Made by a program: the position numbers and the translations under genes. Below are positions 16,666 to 24,945 of a stretch of 64,000 bases of DNA, in pieces. Location: the NCBI RefSeq assembly GCF_001938565.1, contig NZ_MSYM01000008.1, positions 62,001 to 126,000 of the forward strand, read 5' to 3'. The notes beneath the pieces were generated by a model. It saw nothing but the letters and a program-made list of their open reading frames with translations, did not search any database and was not told the DNA's origin. Within the stretch, counting starts at the first letter, position 1, and every line of letters starts with the position of its first letter. This stretch comes from Rhodoferax antarcticus ANT.BR (lineage in GTDB: Bacteria; Pseudomonadota; Gammaproteobacteria; Burkholderiales; Burkholderiaceae_C).

Positions 16666-16917
16666 ATGGCCGTTGAGACCGAGGTGAGAAAAGTGCTGGA
16701 CAGTGTGATGAACCTGCAGGGTCGCAGTGCCAGTTATGGACGCCAGACCGCTTTGCTGGGCGCTGTACCGGAACTGGACTCGATGGCGGTGCTAGGCGTC
16801 ATCACCACGCTGGAGGAGCGTTTTGCCTTCACCATCCACGACGACGAGATCGACAGCAGCGTTTTTGCCACGCTGGGGTCACTCACAGACTTTGTCACTG
16901 CCAAGCTGGCGGGCTGA
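16666..16917 (+). CDS. Acyl carrier protein
   Basis: 83 residues with the phosphopantetheine attachment site PELDSMAVLGVI (Ser39) and the usual helical pattern. It should be loaded by a phosphopantetheinyl transferase and carry an acyl chain. It is the first of five tightly spaced rightward genes (acp, two hydrolases, ligase, decarboxylase), the set seen in exosortase-A (XrtA) loci. It could be the acyl donor for the FeeM-like enzyme. A dyad and a possible sigma-54 promoter lie upstream. Confidence 0.88.
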   Translation: MAVETEVRKVLDSVMNLQGRSASYGRQTALLGAVPELDSMAVLGVITTLEERFAFTIHDDEIDSSVFATLGSLTDFVTAKLAG

Positions 16918-16930
16918 TCCCGTTCACGTT

Positions 16931-17782
16931 ATGGCGCCATCCCCGTCTGCGACCAGCGCTTTTTTCATTGACTCATCAGACGGTCAGCGATTTTGCTTGC
17001 TGCACCAGCCGCCAGCCGGACAGGCCATCCTGGGACAAGTGATTTATGTCCACCCCTTTGCCGAAGAAATGAACGCCGCGCGGCGCATGGCAGCGATGCA
17101 GGCGCGTGCTTTGGCCAAGGCAGGTTTTGTGGTCCTGCAAATCGACTTGCTAGGCTGCGGCGATAGCTCGGGTGACTTTGCAGATGCCACCTGGAACACC
17201 TGGCTGCAAGACTTGGCGCTGGCGCAGCGCTGGATGCGCAAGCGTTGGCCAGAAGACCCTCTGTGGTGGTGGGGCTTGCGCGCTGGCAGTCTGCTGGCAG
17301 CGCAGGCATGCCGCGCCAGCGCCGTGCCTGCCCATCTGCTGCTATGGCAGCCCGTGCTGTCAGGCAAGCAGCATCTGAATCAGTTCCTGCGGCTGCAAAT
17401 GGCCGGTGACATTACCCGTGGCGAGCCAAGCCGCGGCACCGCGCCGCTGGCGCAATTGCTGGCACAGGGTGCGTCAGTGGAGGTGGCGGGCTACCGTGTG
17501 TCGGCGGCTCTTGCACAAGGCCTAGACCAGGCAGATCTGGAAGGTTTACCAGTTGGCAGCCAGATCATCTGCCTTGAGCTGGGCAGCCCGTCTGCTGGTG
17601 ATAGCTTGTCACCGGCTCTCAGCAGCCAACTGCACCGCTGGCAACAGGCAGGTTGCACGGCAACAGCCCACCTCGCCGAAGGGGCTGCGTTCTGGCAGAT
17701 GCAGGAGTGCCCCGACAGCGAGGCTTGGGTTCACACCAGCCTGAAGGCGCTGCAGGCAGCCAGTGTGAGAGGTTTGCCTTGA
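16931..17782 (+). CDS. Exosortase-A-associated hydrolase 2 (alpha/beta-hydrolase fold)
   Basis: 283 residues from ATG 16931, 13 bp after acp. The alpha/beta-hydrolase core is visible (VIYVHPFAEEMNAARR, LQIDLLGCGDSSGD). Where the nucleophile elbow should read GxSxG, the protein has WGLRAGSLLA with Arg in place of Ser. This fits my memory of the exosortase-A hydrolase 2 family (TIGR03101), so it is not a local defect. The real activity is unknown. A longer frame starting at 16823 overlaps acp and is not the true start. The stop overlaps the next gene by 4 bp. Confidence 0.82.
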   Translation: MAPSPSATSAFFIDSSDGQRFCLLHQPPAGQAILGQVIYVHPFAEEMNAARRMAAMQARALAKAGFVVLQIDLLGCGDSSGDFADATWNTWLQDLALAQRWMRKRWPEDPLWWWGLRAGSLLAAQACRASAVPAHLLLWQPVLSGKQHLNQFLRLQMAGDITRGEPSRGTAPLAQLLAQGASVEVAGYRVSAALAQGLDQADLEGLPVGSQIICLELGSPSAGDSLSPALSSQLHRWQQAGCTATAHLAEGAAFWQMQECPDSEAWVHTSLKALQAASVRGLP

Positions 17783-18636
17783 ATTTCTCTGAACTACCTG
17801 TGTTGATGCCCTGTGCAGGCGAAACCTTGCTGGGCATCGTTGCACAACCGGCAGAGCCAGCGCCCCTGGGCTTGGTTATGGTGGTGGGTGGTCCGCAATA
17901 CCGGGTGGGAAGCCACCGCCAATTTGTGCTGCTGGCCAGACGCCTGGCTGCTGCGGGTTTTGCGGTGATGCGCTTTGATTACCGTGGCATGGGCGACAGC
18001 AGTGGCCGGCGCCTGTGTTTTGACGAGGTGCACGACGATATTGCAGTGGCAATTGACGCGCTGCAGCGCACCTGCCCAAGCGTTCAGCGCGTGGTGCTGT
18101 GGGGCCTGTGTGACGGGGCTTCTGCGGCACTGTTGTTCAGTGGCCAGCATCCGGATGCGCGGCTGGCAGGTTTGTGCCTGCTCAACCCCTGGGTGCGCTC
18201 GGATGCCACACTGGCACGCACCCATATCAAGCATTACTACACCAACCGCCTGTTTGAGCGTGATTTTTGGCATCGCTGGTGGACGGGTCAGTACCAATGG
18301 CGGCCTTCGCTGGCCGGACTGCTGCAAACCCTGCGCAACATGCGGGCAGGCTCTGGGCCCTTGCAGACCGAGCCACATTTTCAGCAGCGTATGGCGCAAG
18401 CCATGCGTCAGTTTCCCGGGCCTGTACTGCTGCTGCTGAGCGCCCGCGACTTCACCGCCAAGGAATTTCTGGAGTGCGCCCAAACCGATCCGGCGTGGCG
18501 TGGCGTGCTGCAACGCCCGCAGGTGCAGCGCGTGGAGGTGCCAGACGCTGACCACACCTTTTCGCACGCCAGTTGGCGTGCAGAGGCGCAAGACGCGGTG
18601 CTGGGCTGGCTGCAAAGCCTGCAACTGACTGCCTGA
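17779..18636 (+). CDS. Exosortase-A-associated hydrolase 1 (alpha/beta-hydrolase)
   Basis: 285 residues from TTG 17779, overlapping the stop of hydrolase 2 (TTGA). Family-type start: LNFSELPVLMPCAGETLLGIV, then GGPQYRVGSHRQFVLLAR, FDYRGMGDSSG and the nucleophile elbow VLWGLCDGASAALL, where Cys stands for Ser as in dienelactone-hydrolase-like enzymes. His is probably in DADHTFSH near the C-terminus. These features match exosortase-A hydrolase 1 (TIGR03100, from memory). It likely works with hydrolase 2, the ACP and the ligase on an acyl intermediate. An upstream extension to 17653 in the same frame overlaps hydrolase 2 and is rejected. Confidence 0.83.
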   Translation: MNFSELPVLMPCAGETLLGIVAQPAEPAPLGLVMVVGGPQYRVGSHRQFVLLARRLAAAGFAVMRFDYRGMGDSSGRRLCFDEVHDDIAVAIDALQRTCPSVQRVVLWGLCDGASAALLFSGQHPDARLAGLCLLNPWVRSDATLARTHIKHYYTNRLFERDFWHRWWTGQYQWRPSLAGLLQTLRNMRAGSGPLQTEPHFQQRMAQAMRQFPGPVLLLLSARDFTAKEFLECAQTDPAWRGVLQRPQVQRVEVPDADHTFSHASWRAEAQDAVLGWLQSLQLTA

Positions 18637-18691
18637 AACACAGCTTGATATCGCGGCCAAGGTCACAGCCAGCCTGTAAGATGACTGGGCT

Positions 18692-20311
18692 ATGTTGCAG
18701 GCCACTTTATTACCCGATCTCATCACCCTGGCGGCGCAGCAGCGCCCGCTGGCTGTGGCCTTGAGTCAGGGCCATGCGCACTGGAACTACGCCGCACTGC
18801 ACGAAGCGGTGACGCGCGTGGCGGCAGGCTTGATGCAGCTTGGCGTTGAGCGCGCAGACCGAGTTGGCATCTACCTGGAAAAGCGCTTTGAGGCGGTGGC
18901 TGCCAGTTTTGCAGCGCCGTTGGCAGGCGCGGCATTCGTCCCAATCAACCCAGTGCTTAAAGCGCAGCAGGTGGCGCACATCCTGCGTGACTGCAACGTC
19001 CGGGTACTGGTGACCTCACCGGAGCGGTTGGCGTTGCTGGCGCCTGTGTTGTCATCCTGCCCTGACCTGCGGCATGTGGTGTTGTGTGCACCCGGCGCCG
19101 ATGTGCACGCAGCGCCAGCAACCGCGCATGTTTCAACCACGTTTTGGCAAGACTTACTCTGCGCGCCACCGCAATCGGGGCACCGCGTGATTGATACCGA
19201 TCTAGCGGCCATTTTGTACACCTCTGGAAGTACCGGGCAGCCCAAAGGCGTGATGCTGTCACACCGCAACCTGATGACCGGGGCCGCCAGCGTGGCGTCT
19301 TATCTAGAAAATCAGCCTGACGACGTGCTGCTGGCAGCGTTGCCGCTGTCGTTTGACGCCGGCTTCAGCCAACTCACCACGGCTTTTCTTGTGGGCGCGC
19401 GGGTGGTGCTGCTCAATTACCTGTTGCCGCGCGATGTGCTCAAAACGCTCGACCGTGAGAAAGTGACCGGCATGACCGCCGTACCACCGCTGTATCTGCA
19501 GCTTATCAACGCCGAGTGGCCCGAAGGAGCTGGGCGATCTTTGCGTTACTGGGCCAACACTGGTGGCCACATGCCGCAAGCCGCGCTCGCCAAGTTGCGC
19601 CAAAGGCTGCCTCAGGCCAAACCGTTTTTGATGTATGGGCTGACCGAGGCTTTTCGATCCACTTATCTGCCACCACAGGAGGTGGACCGCAAGCCCAACT
19701 CGATCGGCAAGGCGATTCCCAACGCTGAAGTTCTGGTACTGCGACCCGACGGCACGCCCTGCGCTGCGGATGAACCCGGTGAACTGGTGCACCGTGGGCC
19801 GCTGGTGGCCCTGGGTTACTGGAACGACGCTGCCAAAACTGCTGAGCGCTTCAAGGTGCTTCTCACCGGCACCCCCGGGCGCCCGGCGGGTTTGCAACTG
19901 CCGGAAGTGGCGGTGTATTCCGGTGATACGGTGCGCCAGGATGTTGAAGGTTTTTTGTATTTTGTCGGTCGGCGCGACGAGATGATCAAAACCTCGGGCT
20001 ACCGGGTCAGCCCCACCGAGGTGGAGGACATCATCTATGCCACTGGCCTGGTGAACGAATGTGTGGCTTTTGGTGTGCCCCACGCAGGGCTTGGGCAAGC
20101 TATACAAATAATAGCAACTAACGCATGTAATACAAGGGCTACAGGGCAAAATGACCTTATAAACGAATGCCGCACCCGGATGCCAACCTACATGGTTCCT
20201 GCGAACGTGGCATGGGTCAGCGGCCCGCTGCCACGCAACGCCAACGGCAAAATTGACCGCGCTGGCCTGGCAAGCGACTGGCTGGCCCGCCCTACTTCAG
20301 CCCCCCTATGA
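18692..20311 (+). CDS. Exosortase-A-associated acyl-CoA ligase (AMP-forming)
   Basis: 539 residues of the acyl-adenylate enzyme superfamily. The AMP-binding P-loop is LYTSGSTGQPKGVMLSH near residue 175, with YGLTEAFRSTYLP near 315, YSGDTVRQDVEGFLYFVGRRDEMIKTSGYRVSP near 410-440, and a C-terminal Lys in NGKIDR. It should activate an acyl acid as adenylate and load it on CoA or on the acyl carrier protein encoded upstream. Residues of about 474-488 are encoded by a copy of the dispersed 45-bp repeat, giving an odd stretch (QIIATNACNTRATGQND) in a variable loop. The stop overlaps the decarboxylase start (ATGA). Confidence 0.88.
   Translation: MLQATLLPDLITLAAQQRPLAVALSQGHAHWNYAALHEAVTRVAAGLMQLGVERADRVGIYLEKRFEAVAASFAAPLAGAAFVPINPVLKAQQVAHILRDCNVRVLVTSPERLALLAPVLSSCPDLRHVVLCAPGADVHAAPATAHVSTTFWQDLLCAPPQSGHRVIDTDLAAILYTSGSTGQPKGVMLSHRNLMTGAASVASYLENQPDDVLLAALPLSFDAGFSQLTTAFLVGARVVLLNYLLPRDVLKTLDREKVTGMTAVPPLYLQLINAEWPEGAGRSLRYWANTGGHMPQAALAKLRQRLPQAKPFLMYGLTEAFRSTYLPPQEVDRKPNSIGKAIPNAEVLVLRPDGTPCAADEPGELVHRGPLVALGYWNDAAKTAERFKVLLTGTPGRPAGLQLPEVAVYSGDTVRQDVEGFLYFVGRRDEMIKTSGYRVSPTEVEDIIYATGLVNECVAFGVPHAGLGQAIQIIATNACNTRATGQNDLINECRTRMPTYMVPANVAWVSGPLPRNANGKIDRAGLASDWLARPTSAPL
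20110..20152 (+). repeat. Dispersed ~45-bp repeat, copy B (inside the acyl-CoA ligase gene)
   Basis: ATAGCAACTAACGC followed by ACAAGGGCTACAGGGC matches the family. It is read in frame inside the ligase and supplies low-conservation residues in the C-terminal domain. Confidence 0.7.
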
Positions 20312-21567
20312 ACGCTCCGACCATGCAAGACGCCGACATCCCCCTGCCACAGCACCCGCCGATGACGCAATTCCCAAGCAGCCACGGCGAGCTGATGCTG
20401 GGTGGCGTGCGCTTGTCCATACTGGCTGCGCGCGCCGGGCAGACACCGTTTTACGCCTATAGCCGCTCTGCTTTGCGCCAGCGCATCATCGAATTGCGAC
20501 AGACTCTGCCAACCAAGATCAAGCTGCACTACGCCATGAAGGCGAACCCGATGCCCGCGCTGGTGGGCCTGATGGCCCATCTGGTGGACGGCATGGATGT
20601 GGCGTCGGCAGGAGAGATGAAAGTCGCGCTGGACGCGGGTATGGCCCCGCATGACATCAGTTTTGCCGGGCCCGGCAAGCGCGACACCGAGTTGCGTCAG
20701 GCCGTGGCAGCCGGGGTGCTGGTCAACATCGAGTCTTTTCGCGAGGTGGACGTGCTGGCCCAGGCCTCGCAGGCGCTGGGGCTGCCCGCGCGCGCGGCCG
20801 TTCGCGTCAACCCCGACTTCGAGCTCAAAAGCTCGGGCATGAAAATGGGCGGTGGCGGCAAACCGTTTGGGGTGGATGTGGAGCAGGTGCCCACCTTGTT
20901 GGCCAATATGGGCCGGGCCGGGTTGCAGTTTGAAGGTTTTCATATCTACCCGGGCTCGCAAAGCTTGAGCGCACCGGCCATTGGCGAGGCGTTGGAACAC
21001 GCCTATGCGCTGGCGGTACGCCTGGCAGCCCATGCGCCCGGCACGGTGCGCTTGCTCAACTTGGGGGGTGGCCTGGGAGTGCCCTATTTTCCGGGTGACA
21101 AACCGCTGGATCTGACGCGGGTGGCCGACACGCTGGAACGGTTGGTGCAGCGCGCTCACGCCGATCTGCCGCAAGCTTCGCTAGCGCTTGAATTGGGTCG
21201 TTACCTGGTGGCTGAAGCCGGCATTTACGTCGCCCGGGTGATTGACCGCAAGCAGTCACGCGGCCAGGTGTATCTGGTGGTGGATGGCGGCTTGCATCAC
21301 AACCTGGCGGCCACCGGCAACTTCGGGCAGGTGCTGCGCAAAAATTACCCGGTGGCCATCGGCACCCGAATGGACGCTACGCCCAGCCAGGTGACATCGG
21401 TGGTGGGGCCGTCATGCACACCGCTGGACGTGCTGGCTGACCGCATGTTGCTGCCCGAGGCGCAGGTGGGCGATCTGGTGGTGGTGTTTCAATCAGGTGC
21501 CTACGGCGCCAGCGCCAGCCCCCACCTGTTCCTGGCGCACCCGGCCTGTCTTGAACTGCTGGTCTAA
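20308..21567 (+). CDS. Exosortase-A-associated PLP-dependent decarboxylase
   Basis: A 419-residue group IV (alanine-racemase fold) decarboxylase related to diaminopimelate decarboxylase LysA. The PLP lysine is Lys78 in LHYAMKANPMPALV. Further motifs are VASAGEMKVAL, FAGPGKRDTELRQAV, the phosphate-binding LNLGGGLGVPYF, and VVGPSCTPLDVLAD with the substrate Cys. It fits the exosortase-A-associated type (TIGR03099, from memory). The substrate is unknown; an amino acid that becomes an amine for acylation is a reasonable guess. It is translationally coupled to the ligase. Confidence 0.87.
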   Translation: MNAPTMQDADIPLPQHPPMTQFPSSHGELMLGGVRLSILAARAGQTPFYAYSRSALRQRIIELRQTLPTKIKLHYAMKANPMPALVGLMAHLVDGMDVASAGEMKVALDAGMAPHDISFAGPGKRDTELRQAVAAGVLVNIESFREVDVLAQASQALGLPARAAVRVNPDFELKSSGMKMGGGGKPFGVDVEQVPTLLANMGRAGLQFEGFHIYPGSQSLSAPAIGEALEHAYALAVRLAAHAPGTVRLLNLGGGLGVPYFPGDKPLDLTRVADTLERLVQRAHADLPQASLALELGRYLVAEAGIYVARVIDRKQSRGQVYLVVDGGLHHNLAATGNFGQVLRKNYPVAIGTRMDATPSQVTSVVGPSCTPLDVLADRMLLPEAQVGDLVVVFQSGAYGASASPHLFLAHPACLELLV

Positions 21568-21576
21568 ACCGGCCGC

Positions 21577-23559
21577 ATGCGCACTTTTTTGCCATGGTGG
21601 GTGAGCGCTGTCTGTCTGGTTGGGGGCCTTTTTCTGGCGGCACATCACCCATTGGCTGCGCTGCTCAGCTTGGCGCTTTTCTGTATGGTTTGTTGCCTGG
21701 TGGGCTGGCAACCCCGCCTGTGGCTGTGGCTGGTGCCCGCGTGCCTACCTTGGCTGAACTTCTCGCCGTGGACGGGCTGGATCGTTTTTGAAGAGTTCGA
21801 CTTGCTGCTGCTGGCTGCTTTGGCGGGCGCCTACGCGCGGATGGCGTGGGAAAGTCAAAAGGATGCGTACAGGCCAGCCACCACGGCGCCCAAACTGCTG
21901 ATCGGCATGCTGGCCGTGTCTGGCCTGTGGGCCTTGCAGCGCGGCTTGCTGGACGCTGGGGGTTTTCAGTTTGACTGGTTCGCCAGTTACAGCGACGCGC
22001 TCAACAGCTGGCGTGTGTTCAAGAGCCTAGGATTTGCGTTGCTTTTCATCCCGCTGCTGCAACGCGAGGTGTCGCGCAATACAACAGGTGCCGCAGGCGA
22101 TATGGCGGCGGGTATCGTCTCCGGGCTGGCCTGCCTGGTGCTGGCCACTTTTTGGGAGCGCATGGCCTTCCCAGGCCTGCTTGATTTTTCTGCGCCCTAC
22201 CGCACCGTGGCCTTGTTCTGGGAAATGCATGTGGGAGGCGCCGCCATTGACGCCTATCTGGCACTGACCGTGCCGTTTGTCGTTTGGGCGTTGTCAGCCA
22301 CACTTCGGCCACTTCCGTGGGCAGCCCTGGCGTTGCTGGCGTTGGGTGTGGGTTACACCTGTCTGACGACGTTTTCACGCGGGGTCTATCTGGCGGTGCT
22401 GGGGCCGCTGATCCTGCTGCCATTCTTGCTATGGCTGCAAAAACATGCGCGCCACGGCACTGACCCATGGAGAAGTCTGCGCCATCAGGCAACTTTACCA
22501 AGCTGGTGGACGAAGGCCAGCGTGGCGCTGGGTGTAGTGCTGATGCTGGAGGTTGTGGTGGTGCTGCAGAGTGGCAGCTTCATGTCCAAGCGCTTGGCCA
22601 GCACCGAGCAAGACCTCTCCAGCCGGGTGGAGCACTGGAAAAACGGTGTAGGCATGCTCAAAGGCTCGTCCGACTGGCTGCTGGGCATAGGCCTGGGGCG
22701 ATTGCCTGCCAACTATGCGGCGCAAGTTCCCAACGAAGAGTTTCCTGGCGACGCACTTTGGCACCCTGAACCCCTGCCTAAGCCGCAGGGGCAAGGCTTC
22801 GTCACCTTGCTGGGGCCGAAGACTCGCCAGTCACTGGGTGGCGTTCTGGAACTCACCCAGCGTGTCAGCCTGAGCAAGCCCAGTGGCTACCGCGCACGGC
22901 TGGACGTACGTGTGAAGCACAACACGCGCATCGAGTTGTATTTGTGCGAACGGCACTTGCTTTACGACCGCGCTTGTCAGGCAGCCTTTTTGCGCGTCAA
23001 GCCGGTCACCTCCGCTGGACATCCTGTCTGGCAAAGCTTGACGGTGACCATGGAAGGCGATGAACTGGGGCCAGACTCCCGCTGGGTGCCACGGCTGAAA
23101 ATGTTCTCCATGTCAGTCATCGATGCTGGCGGCTCGGCCGACATTGACAACGTGGCCTTGATGGGAGACCAGCCGCAAAACTTGCTGAGCAACGGAGATT
23201 TTTCTGCGGGGCTGGCGCACTGGTTGCCTGCGGCACAGTCGTATTTTCTGCCCTGGCACCTCGATAACCTGTTTCTGGAACTGCTGGTGGAGCGCGGTGT
23301 ACTGGGTCTGCTGGCGTGCCTGTTGTTGGTCATGACAGCACTGTGGCATCTGGCCTTGGGCCGCGCCAGATTGCAGCCAACGGCCCCTTATCTAGCGGCG
23401 TCGATTATCGGCGTGCTGCTGGTAGGCTTGGTCAGCAGCGTCATGGATGTGCCGCGGGTGGCCTTTCTGTTTTTCCTTTTGAATTTCATGGCCCTGGCGG
23501 TCAGACCCAACGACACAGATCACGTTGCAAAAGGACATGAGCGTGTTGTTTTGTTGTGA
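21577..23559 (+). CDS. O-antigen-ligase/polymerase-like membrane protein with large periplasmic insertion
   Basis: 660 residues with about a dozen transmembrane helices. The Wzy/WaaL-type features are TTFSRGVYLAVLGP near residue 265, LLGIGLGRLPANYA near 370-381 and HLDNLFLELLVERGVLG near 561-577. Between the last two lies an extra segment of about 170 residues (385-555) that ends with NLLSNGDFSAGLAHW and includes ADIDNVAL, typical of a jelly-roll carbohydrate-binding module. The protein probably polymerises or ligates glycan on the periplasmic side. It starts 9 bp after the decarboxylase. A C-terminal fragment of a related gene lies at 8858. Confidence 0.82.
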   Translation: MRTFLPWWVSAVCLVGGLFLAAHHPLAALLSLALFCMVCCLVGWQPRLWLWLVPACLPWLNFSPWTGWIVFEEFDLLLLAALAGAYARMAWESQKDAYRPATTAPKLLIGMLAVSGLWALQRGLLDAGGFQFDWFASYSDALNSWRVFKSLGFALLFIPLLQREVSRNTTGAAGDMAAGIVSGLACLVLATFWERMAFPGLLDFSAPYRTVALFWEMHVGGAAIDAYLALTVPFVVWALSATLRPLPWAALALLALGVGYTCLTTFSRGVYLAVLGPLILLPFLLWLQKHARHGTDPWRSLRHQATLPSWWTKASVALGVVLMLEVVVVLQSGSFMSKRLASTEQDLSSRVEHWKNGVGMLKGSSDWLLGIGLGRLPANYAAQVPNEEFPGDALWHPEPLPKPQGQGFVTLLGPKTRQSLGGVLELTQRVSLSKPSGYRARLDVRVKHNTRIELYLCERHLLYDRACQAAFLRVKPVTSAGHPVWQSLTVTMEGDELGPDSRWVPRLKMFSMSVIDAGGSADIDNVALMGDQPQNLLSNGDFSAGLAHWLPAAQSYFLPWHLDNLFLELLVERGVLGLLACLLLVMTALWHLALGRARLQPTAPYLAASIIGVLLVGLVSSVMDVPRVAFLFFLLNFMALAVRPNDTDHVAKGHERVVLL

Positions 23560-23593
23560 TAATGTTTCAAAGCAGAATGCTCGGGGATAACTT

Positions 23594-24916
23594 ATGAAAA
23601 TTACTGTAATTGGCACCGGCTACGTTGGCTTGGTGTCAGGGACTTGTCTGGCTGAGGTGGGTAACGAGGTTTTGTGCCTGGATGTCGACCCCGCCAAGAT
23701 CAAGATTCTGAAAGATGGCGGCATTCCCATTTACGAGCCAGGCCTGCAGGACATGGTCAAGCGCAATGTGGCGGCAGGGCGGCTGCATTTCACGACTGAC
23801 ATCAAGCGTGCGGCGCACTTTGGTAGCGTACAGTTCATCGCGGTCGGTACGCCACCTGACGAGGATGGATCAGCGGACATGCAATACGTCACTGCCGCTG
23901 CCCGCAATATCGGCAGATACATGACCGGCTACAAGGTGGTTGTCGACAAAAGCACCGTCCCCGTGGGTACAGCCGATGCGGTCCGCGCGGCTATTGCTGA
24001 GGAATTGCAAAAACGCGGTGTTAACACCCCTTTTAGCGTGGTGTCGAATCCGGAGTTTTTGAAAGAAGGCGCTGCCATTGATGACTTCATGAAGCCCGAC
24101 CGCATTGTGGTGGGCTGCGATGATGAGCAGGCCGCGCTCAATATGCGTGCGCTGTATGCGCCGTTTCAGCGTAACCACGACCGCCTGATCCTGATGGATG
24201 TGCGCAGCGCAGAACTGACCAAATACGCTGCCAACGCGATGCTGGCCACGCGCATCAGTTTCATGAATGAGTTGGCCAACCTGGCCGAAAAGCTCGGGGC
24301 CGACATTGAAAGTGTGCGCCGTGGTATCGGCAGTGACCCGCGCATTGGCTACGACTTTTTGTATGCGGGCGCCGGTTACGGCGGCTCTTGTTTTCCAAAA
24401 GATGTGAAAGCCTTGATCAAGACTGCGGCCGTCGATGCGGGCATCGACCTCAAAGTGCTCAACGCCGTGGAGCTTGCCAATGACCAGCAAAAACATGTGC
24501 TGGGCAACAAAATCAAGGCGCGCTTTGGCTCGGACCTGTCGGGCAAGCATTTTGCGCTGTGGGGCCTGGCGTTCAAGGCCAACACTGACGACATGCGCGA
24601 GGCTACCAGCCGCCAGGTGATCAAGGACTTGCTTTCAGCGGGTGCCAGCGTCACCGCCTACGACCCGGTTGCCATGGCAGAAGCCATGCTTTGCTTTCCC
24701 AATGAGCCTGGCCTGAGTTACGCCGATACCCAGGGCGAAGCGCTGAACAATGCCGATGCGCTGGTCATCGTGACCGAATGGAAGGAGTTCCGCAGTCCAG
24801 ACTTTGAAATCATCAAAGCCAAACTCAAATCACCGGTGATCTTTGACGGCAGAAATTTGTACGACCCCAAACTGGTACGCGGCATGGGTTTCGAGTATCT
24901 GGCCATTGGACGCTAG
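23594..24916 (+). CDS. ugd: UDP-glucose 6-dehydrogenase
   Basis: 440 residues. The NAD-binding start is [21 protein letters not shown], the central domain has [11 protein letters not shown], and the catalytic Cys266 is in [14 protein letters not shown]. It oxidises UDP-glucose to UDP-glucuronate using two NAD. Together with the epimerase at 13078 it can supply UDP-GlcA and UDP-GalA to the exopolysaccharide. It lies 34 bp after the ligase-like gene in the same direction. Confidence 0.95.
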   Translation: MKITVIGTGYVGLVSGTCLAEVGNEVLCLDVDPAKIKILKDGGIPIYEPGLQDMVKRNVAAGRLHFTTDIKRAAHFGSVQFIAVGTPPDEDGSADMQYVTAAARNIGRYMTGYKVVVDKSTVPVGTADAVRAAIAEELQKRGVNTPFSVVSNPEFLKEGAAIDDFMKPDRIVVGCDDEQAALNMRALYAPFQRNHDRLILMDVRSAELTKYAANAMLATRISFMNELANLAEKLGADIESVRRGIGSDPRIGYDFLYAGAGYGGSCFPKDVKALIKTAAVDAGIDLKVLNAVELANDQQKHVLGNKIKARFGSDLSGKHFALWGLAFKANTDDMREATSRQVIKDLLSAGASVTAYDPVAMAEAMLCFPNEPGLSYADTQGEALNNADALVIVTEWKEFRSPDFEIIKAKLKSPVIFDGRNLYDPKLVRGMGFEYLAIGR

Positions 24917-24945
24917 GCTAGGCCGCATCACGCGGACGTGAACCC

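Noticed and set aside
17794..18726. Leftward frame of 310 codons
   Set aside because: It is antisense to hydrolase 1 and shows no family similarity.
20188..21174. Leftward frame of 328 codons
   Set aside because: It is antisense to the PLP decarboxylase, whose PLP lysine and glycine-rich loop are clear.
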